Source: Anthoceros angustus
Lineage: Eukaryota > Streptophyta > Anthocerotopsida > Anthocerotales > Anthocerotaceae
DNA: 64,000 nucleotides
NCBI GenBank assembly: GCA_010909165.1
Contig: MU008173.1
Location: 744,001-808,000 of the forward strand
Reading direction: 5' to 3'
Shown: positions 58,181-64,000 of the stretch, in pieces
Layout: every line of letters starts with the position of its first letter
How positions within the stretch are numbered: position 1 is the first letter of the stretch
Position numbers and translations under genes: made by a program
Notes under the pieces: generated by a model
The model's database searches: none
Seen by the model: only the letters and a program-made list of their open reading frames with translations
Told to the model about the DNA's origin: nothing

Positions 58181-59055
58181 CCACCTACAGACGTACCTGG
58201 GTCCTTTAGCATCCTGATTTTTTTGTGTAGTAAGAAGAGAGAAATTTTGGGAGGGGAACGACCGTTCCTTTCCGTAAACCTTGTGAGGCTTGGTTGTATG
58301 TAGCTCCAGTAACAAAGTGTCCCTTCTTACCTTACCTTCTACTTCCTCTGCAGGCCCCAGGTCTCTCAGCATCTCGTACAGAAATTGTTGCAAAAATGGC
58401 ACCTGCCTCAGATTATGAAACTGTAGAAAAGAGAACAGGGCAGCAGCAGCAGCCGTGGAGTTTCAGGAGTGAAGGCCGTGAGCAAATGGGAAGTCTTGTT
58501 GGAAGAGTGGTACTTAAAGATCATGATGGAAGCCCAGCGGTTGTGGAAGAAGGTTGCTGGCTTCGTTTTGAATGCCCTGGAAGGTACAGTGTGAAACTGC
58601 TTTCCTTGTGAGGCGCTGTATCATAGCAAGCCGTGGTGTAGCTGGTGGGAGCCACTCCTCCTGAGTCTCTGTTCTTTATTTGGGCTAGTCAAAACTTTCG
58701 AGACTTGGCCAAGACGCTTTAGATTGCACTTTGTACAGTTGTAGCACATCTGTAGGAACTTTCATCAGTCCAGCCTGGTCGTCGGTGCAACCTGATGAAA
58801 CTCGTCCTACGTCAGGACTACTCACACTCCTGGACTCTTGCTGAGAAAGCCCAAGGGTTTTGCATCTCCTTCTCTGCTCATGGCTTTCTTGCTTTGCTTT
58901 TGCATCTTTCCTTGATTTGCACGTGCAGACAGACGAGCAAACCAACTGGCAAGCAGTAATCACGGTGCTTCAGATAATGCAGACCTCCAACCTGTGCCGG
59001 TCCGGTGCTTCTGCTGCTTCACTGATGTAGAGCACGAGGCCGGAACTGGGTGACA
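58181..59055. other. Spacer with a possible small exon or ORF
   Basis: A frame beginning MAPASDYETVEKRTG at 58396 and running to 58611, preceded by a good 3' splice site (about 58342-58353), is bounded by a GT-like donor after FECPGR (about 58583). It could be a small exon of an unrecognised transcript or chance. The 3' UTR of the left gene and promoter of the right gene are also here. Confidence 0.3.
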
Positions 59056-59980
59056 ATGGCTGAGCTCGTATCACCGTCTGTCACTCGTTCTACTGGCGGG
59101 CTAGTCTGCGGCAGGGTGTGGCGGGATGATACCGTGGCACGGTCTGCCCCTGTGCAGAGGAATGAGCGGCGGCGGACTTCATGTCGGTGTGCCTCAAGCT
59201 CAGACCGGGATGGGCCTGGTTTGGTTTCCAGCAGGCATTCCCGTTCGATCGGCAGGTTGGAGGAGTTTGCTCAAGGAGGCGCCTTGGGTCTCGTCATCCT
59301 CGGATCGACCCTTACCTTCCCAGAGTTGGCTTCTGCAGTGGAGCTCTCCGCCTCCAGCTTTGCCGAGCTGCTGGCAAACGAGCCCCAGAATGCACTCTCT
59401 TTGCCTACCTGGACGATACATGTTGCCAGCGTTGCTGAATGGTATTTGCCTTACGGGCGTCCTCGCTCCGCAGATTTGCCTCTTCTCCCCTCTTGATGCA
59501 ATTTACCAAGGAGCAGTCTAGTGAGGCTGGTCTTTGTGTGCGGCAGGGTGACGGCAATGAGCCTCGTGTGGCAATACGGGGGCACACCTGGAAATGCTGC
59601 ATGGAAGGGGTTGGCCTGGGGAATGGTACGTGGGCTTCTGTTGCATTCAGATGCACACACACACGTCTCAGGATAATTAGCTGACACTTTTTTGGAGCAG
59701 GTCCCGTTGCTGGGAGGGGCCATGTGTGCCTGCACATGGCATTTCTTCTACAACGCGAATTCTTTGGATGTGAGGCCAACTTCTCTGCCTGCTGCTGCTG
59801 CTGGTGCTGATGCAACACATTATGCGTGGTGATGCATCTGCCAGCTCATTTCCTTGTTTCTACACTTTGTGCCAGGGCTTGGTGGTGCTTCAAGGAGCAC
59901 TTACTCTCATCGGCAATTTCACACTGTGGATTGCAGCTTTCCGTATTTACATGGCCTCTCAAGAAAAACCCTCTCCTTGA
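59056..59980 (+). CDS. Plastid DUF2499 (Ycf49-like) membrane protein, four exons
   Basis: Exons 59056-59441, 59547-59625, 59701-59769, 59876-59980; introns 105, 75 and 106 bp, GT-AG, phases consistent; 212 residues. The first about 75 residues are rich in Ser and Arg, as in a chloroplast transit peptide. A hydrophobic stretch follows (GGALGLVILGSTLTF) that ends near ELASAVELSA, which resembles a thylakoid-targeting or cleavage site. The conserved domain crosses every junction: LSLPTWTIHVASVAEW, VTAMSLVW, AAWKGLAWGM, CACTWHFFYNANSL, VVLQGALTLIGNFTLWIAAF. This family is found in cyanobacteria, algae and plants; its role is unknown. Reading exons separately hides the gene, since each lies in a different frame. 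Confidence 0.9.
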
Positions 59981-60740
59981 GCTCGTCTGCTAGTTCTTGG
60001 CTGGCAATGAAGCCTTGACAGAGCAAAATACGAAATGACGAAACAAGTCTGGAGTATGCGCCATAGTAGACAGTGTAGAAACATAAATCTACAAATGAAG
60101 CTTCCTATCCAAAACCTTGTCGGTGTTTCTGTACTGCACTGTACTGTACTGTTCTTTTATCAATCCAAGGCTAATGGTTCATTGCGAGCACGGTGTAAGG
60201 GTACAACGTGATGCAAGGGCGTGTGGTGGTGGTACACCATCGCTTTTCTTTCGGTAGCTTCAGTTATCGAGGTATTCTCGTATCTCAAAAAGCAGAGAGA
60301 AGAAGCCGATACCCGAATCTCGGTACTCTGCTACAGCAGCAATTCAGAGCTCTTGGGATCCGTTCACAAATTGATTCTCCGACATTGCTGAGGAAGAGAG
60401 AGGTTTATACACAAGCTGCTACAGTTCTACAAAATTGGACAGCCACATGGAAAGTCCACCAAGTAATCTACCTCTGTGGGTGCCTAGCTCAATCCTTCTC
60501 CAGTTGGTGCTGTGGTGTGCCTACTTGTGTAATGGCTATGGTACACTTATGGTACAGCGTTCATTTGATCTGGCTAAAGTCTACATCTGCGGCATGACAA
60601 ATCCATCCACTGGTTTCACTACAACCCCGGGGAGAGATGCCGGCGAACTTGGAGATCGAGTTCCCCATCAAGAATTATGTACATATCCTACATGCCCATG
60701 AACCTCGTCCGAGTTTCCCTGCATCTTGTCAGCATCCCAG
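59981..60740. other. Spacer between convergent DUF2499 and armadillo genes
   Basis: 3' UTRs of both genes are expected here. A 129-codon plus-strand ORF (60208-60597) has no motif and lies antisense to the end of the armadillo gene's transcript; I do not call it. Confidence 0.5.
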
Positions 60741-62966
60741 TTACTGTTGCTCACCTGCAAGCAAGGCAATGTGGGGTGAGCCTATCCGCCAACTCTGCGC
60801 GTCGGTTATCAGTAACAAAGCATTCATGACCAAGGATAGGGCGGAACAAACTGTGATGAGAAAGCGCAGAGCTGCAACGTGTTCTGGTTGTTCAATCTCA
60901 AGATGGTCAGCATTCGTTAACAGGCTTGTCATCCAGACAATGGCGGAGTTGTCCCTGCACAGTTCCTGCCTCACAGATGCGTCGGCAGCTGCCATTGAGG
61001 CCAACATGCGGACCACCTGAAGAACAAGGACGGATATCATGGCGATGACACACATCACATACGTGAAAATATGACTTGAGATAAATACTACTCACTTCCT
61101 GTACAGAGGTATAATAGGGATCACTGTACCTGAACATTGAGTTCCATCTCTTTGCTAAGTTCCAGAATATTCAACAAGAATTGGATGCCACCGTGCTTCA
61201 CGAACTTGTTGCGGTGTACGAGTCCGGGATCTCCCTGGCACGCTTGCTCTAATATACACAGGCCAGACTGCAGACACGGAAGAACGATACACTGTTAAAC
61301 CAAATTTGTTGAAACCAGGATGTGACACGAAAGAAGAAAAGAGCGAAGAACGACAATATCACACAGTACCAGTAAAAGCTCAGATGAGGTCTCGTTACTG
61401 CGGATTGCATTGAGTACAGGCTTCACCAAGCCGAGCTCAAGTACGCTGGCTTGAATGGCGGAAGTTTTGGACAACATAGACTTCAACACGTGAAGAGCCT
61501 GAACAAGTTAAACACTCAGTCCAGAGAAGCGATTGATAAACCAGTGGTCTCTCTAGATGTTAAGGGTTAGGTCGGTGTCTTACCTTGGTCGTAACTCTCT
61601 CTCCAGCATTTCCGCCAGCAACAACTTCAAGAACAAGGCCAATGCAACCTGTCCTCATCAGCTCTTCCAGCACTCCTGCAAAGCCATGTACCAATAAATT
61701 TTGCGCGCTCTTCATTACTGAGGGAAGACTTTAGATCAGACAAGCTTACCCAACCTTGAAGCACAGCACACTTTACGTACCATCCAGATTTGATTGGCAG
61801 AGGCAGACCACAGCATCCATACAAACATTGTGCTGGCGCTCATCATGCTGCAGACCAAAGGGACCAAATAAGCAGCGAATAAGAACGAAAAAGGAGAAAG
61901 CGAAAACTCATGGCGAGATACAGTAAAAGACATACCGCCTGCCCGACCATGACAGCCAGTTTCCTTATGCCTCCAAGCCTCAAAAATTCAGGATAAACAG
62001 CTTCACAATGGCGGAGAAGGTTTCCCATAGCAAGGAGGGCATTGCACTTGACTGCTTCACTTTCTGCCGACATCAAAGCTACCAGTCGGATAGTTCCAAT
62101 ACCCTTGACCATCTGCAAAGGCCACAGAGAACATCGAATCTAAGATGGAGCACAAGCGACAAGAGATCGAGCACAAGCGACAAGAGATTGAGCAGGGCAT
62201 GTGACCTCCTTCCTTGCTTGTCTCGACCAGGGCAATACAGGTACAGGATCAGTGACACCCTCGAATTACGCACCTTGTTTCGAAGGTTTTCCGCATAGTA
62301 TGATGAGCCTGCTGTCAAAAGAGCGAGCAAATAGATGGCCCCAGCCAACGCAGGGATATCTACCGCGGAAGAGCCCAGAATCCGTACAACCAGATCATAG
62401 CAGCTATCGTCATAGAGGGCAGCAAGCTCGACCTCCAGTTCCTTGCTGCTCTTGTCATCACCATGTTCGTCTTCTAGACAAGCGTCCTGAAAATTGACAA
62501 TATTCGTCAGATCGATACGGCAGAAAGCTGGGCAACACAACAAGGATGGTAAATGGGACAAGCCGCACCTGCAGCACAGTTAATGCTTTGAACAAGAGCT
62601 CGTTAACAACAGCGTTGACAGCTGATGGTCGAAACTTGACGCGATTCGGTGTGGCATATTGCACAAGCTCAGCAGTGGACAGACGCTGAAGTTCAATGTC
62701 CATATGGCAGATTTGTTCCTCAATCTGAAACGCAACTCCTCCAACAAGCAGCAGCACCACCAACCTGAAAAGCGGAAAACCATCGTCACGGTCTGACCAA
62801 CCCCTCTATGTAACCACAGATTCCTCCACCCACAAAATCAGACCCACGTCCAATTTCCAAGTGACACCTACCCACGACAACACACCCCAACGTCCTGCAA
62901 CGGGAAGAGACGATAACCCAAATGAGAAGCAACAGGAAAATTGACACAACCAGCATGCAAGCCCAT
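60741..62966 (-). CDS. Armadillo/HEAT-repeat protein with an N-terminal hydrophobic segment, nine exons
   Basis: Minus-strand exons: 62966-62872, 62764-62569, 62486-62274, 62112-61936, 61847-61781, 61675-61584, 61498-61370, 61267-61130, 61016-60741. Introns are 82-161 bp, GT-AG, and all phases agree, giving 460 residues. Exons 1 and 2 join to give GLVVLLLVGGVAFQI, a likely signal anchor. The rest is leucine-rich paired helices typical of armadillo repeats: AVKCNALLAMGNLLRHCEAV, YPEFLRLGGIRKLAVMVGQA, NVCMDAVVCLCQSN, TKALHVLKSML, KHGGIQFLLNILELS, VVRMLASMAAAD. The layout recalls the SIL1/FES1 Hsp70 exchange factors, but similarity is only at repeat level, so I leave the function open. The start is uncertain: the frame is open back to about 63099, and 62966 is its only ATG. 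Confidence 0.8.
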
Positions 62967-64000
62967 GAGCTCCTCGGAGATGGCCCCCTCACAGACCGGA
63001 CCACCACCAGGCTCAAGGGAAGCAGAACCCACATGAAACCGATTAAGCAATTGGCGCAGGGAAGCAGGGGGCGGGGGCTGGGGCTGGGGCAGAGCAGAGC
63101 AACGCGATCAGGCCGAGATGGGCGAAGGAAAGTACAAGGCCCAGGAAGCTGGCCATCCCAGAACGAAATTGCACAAAGAACGGGTCAATCAGAGCGGCAA
63201 ACGCAGCAAAGCAAGGGGCGGGATACGCGCGCTCACTCTGGTCGCTAATCCTGGGCAGCGATGCTTCAAAGAGTGGCCATGGCCGCAGGCTGTGCCGACG
63301 AAACAGACAAACGCTGAGCGAAGCAAGGAGAGAGGCAGTGGCGAAGAGTGGCCAGAAGCATTGCGTCAGAGGCTGAAGAAAAGTAAAAAACCGTGAATCG
63401 AAGTGCCTGGAAGTTGGAAACAGGAACGGCGGGGGGCGAGACGTCTCCGCCGTTTACTCGTTTACCCCCCACCGGACCGTTGGCCAGTGCCCGGCCTAGG
63501 CCAGCCCGCGGTTTGCCGTTTGGAAATGCGCGCGCCTGCGGCCCGTCCGCCCGTCCGCCCGAGGCCAGTCGGCCAGTCATTTCTCAACGGGATCTACCTT
63601 CGTTATATTCGCTTGCTCATCCTCCGCGCCACACGATGATAAAAGCTCCGCGATTACCGTACGGGAAAATGCGCATCACTCGTGGCGATACTGCCAGGCG
63701 ACCAATCACTGGGCCGCAAGTAACGGTTTATTGCCACCAAACGTATGAAGGGACTGTGGGCTGTACACGGCTTCCGGTTTCTTTCGTCCTTGGTCCGAGA
63801 AGAACTGGCGCATGAAACCAAGAACGTATCATCTCGCACTGCAGTGGAGAGCTGGCAACCATCCACTGGGGTTTCTGTCCTTGCTAGAAACGCAGGATCG
63901 GAGGCTACATTTCGGAGGAGGACATGAACCGTGTGGAAGTGGTGTCCAGGCTTCACCTCGCCCTGACGGTCCCACTCTTGTCGTTGTCGTTGTCGATGTG
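62967..64000. other. Upstream flank of the armadillo gene, window end
   Basis: GC-rich to 63560, then mixed. A 140-codon ORF (63393-63815) is proline/arginine-rich with no motif. CG-rich words such as CCCGTCCGCCCG repeat near 63540-63560, and the window ends in a TCGTTG/TTGTCG short repeat. The promoter and any non-coding first exon of the armadillo gene should lie here. Confidence 0.4.

Noticed and set aside
60208-60597. 129-codon plus-strand ORF between the DUF2499 and armadillo genes
   Set aside because: No motif or splice support; lies in the expected 3' flanks.
63393-63815. 140-codon ORF near the right end
   Set aside because: Pro/Arg-rich with no motif, in GC-rich sequence upstream of the armadillo gene.

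Overview
This is a plant nuclear window, and I read it as coming from a spore-bearing land plant such as a lycophyte of the Selaginella type. The kingdom is clear from a zeaxanthin epoxidase, a plant-type NAD-isocitrate dehydrogenase with a mitochondrial presequence, and a plastid DUF2499 protein. The lycophyte guess rests only on the short, uniform introns (15 introns of 78-108 bp in one gene) and is inference.

Layout. Positions 1-33796 are a head-to-tail array of one Ty3/gypsy-type LTR retrotransposon: the tail of one internal region, four very long LTRs (229-4360, 9818-14464, 20066-24156, 29576-33796) and three internal regions between them (4361-9817, 14465-20065, 24157-29575). Adjacent units share an LTR. 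Every gag and pol frame is broken by short indels. The array ends exactly at an LTR terminus inside a minus-strand Ty1/copia gag remnant (33797-35803), which itself abuts a second, older copia gag remnant (35804-37302). This looks like a three-layer nest.

From 38.8 kb to 45.6 kb lie two intact genes facing each other: zeaxanthin epoxidase (plus strand, 16 exons, 38863-42352) and a catalytic-type NAD-isocitrate dehydrogenase subunit (minus strand, 7 exons, 45599-43566). From 45.6 to 56.5 kb is gene-poor sequence with hairpin repeats, a 28-bp perfect palindrome, a copia RNase H remnant, an ORF ending in a 21-bp minisatellite, a fragment with a BRCA2-type BRC repeat, a base-decayed duplication and a possible tRNA-derived SINE.

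The right end holds three more genes: a conserved plant protein of the SMI1/KNR4-like type (56515-58180, one apparent frameshift), a four-exon plastid DUF2499/Ycf49-like gene (59056-59980), and a nine-exon armadillo-repeat protein on the minus strand (62966-60741). The last two are tail to tail. These host genes do not form a pathway; they are ordinary nuclear neighbours. I assigned exon boundaries by hand from GT/GC-AG sites, reading phase and family motifs recalled from memory. No alignment or database search was run.
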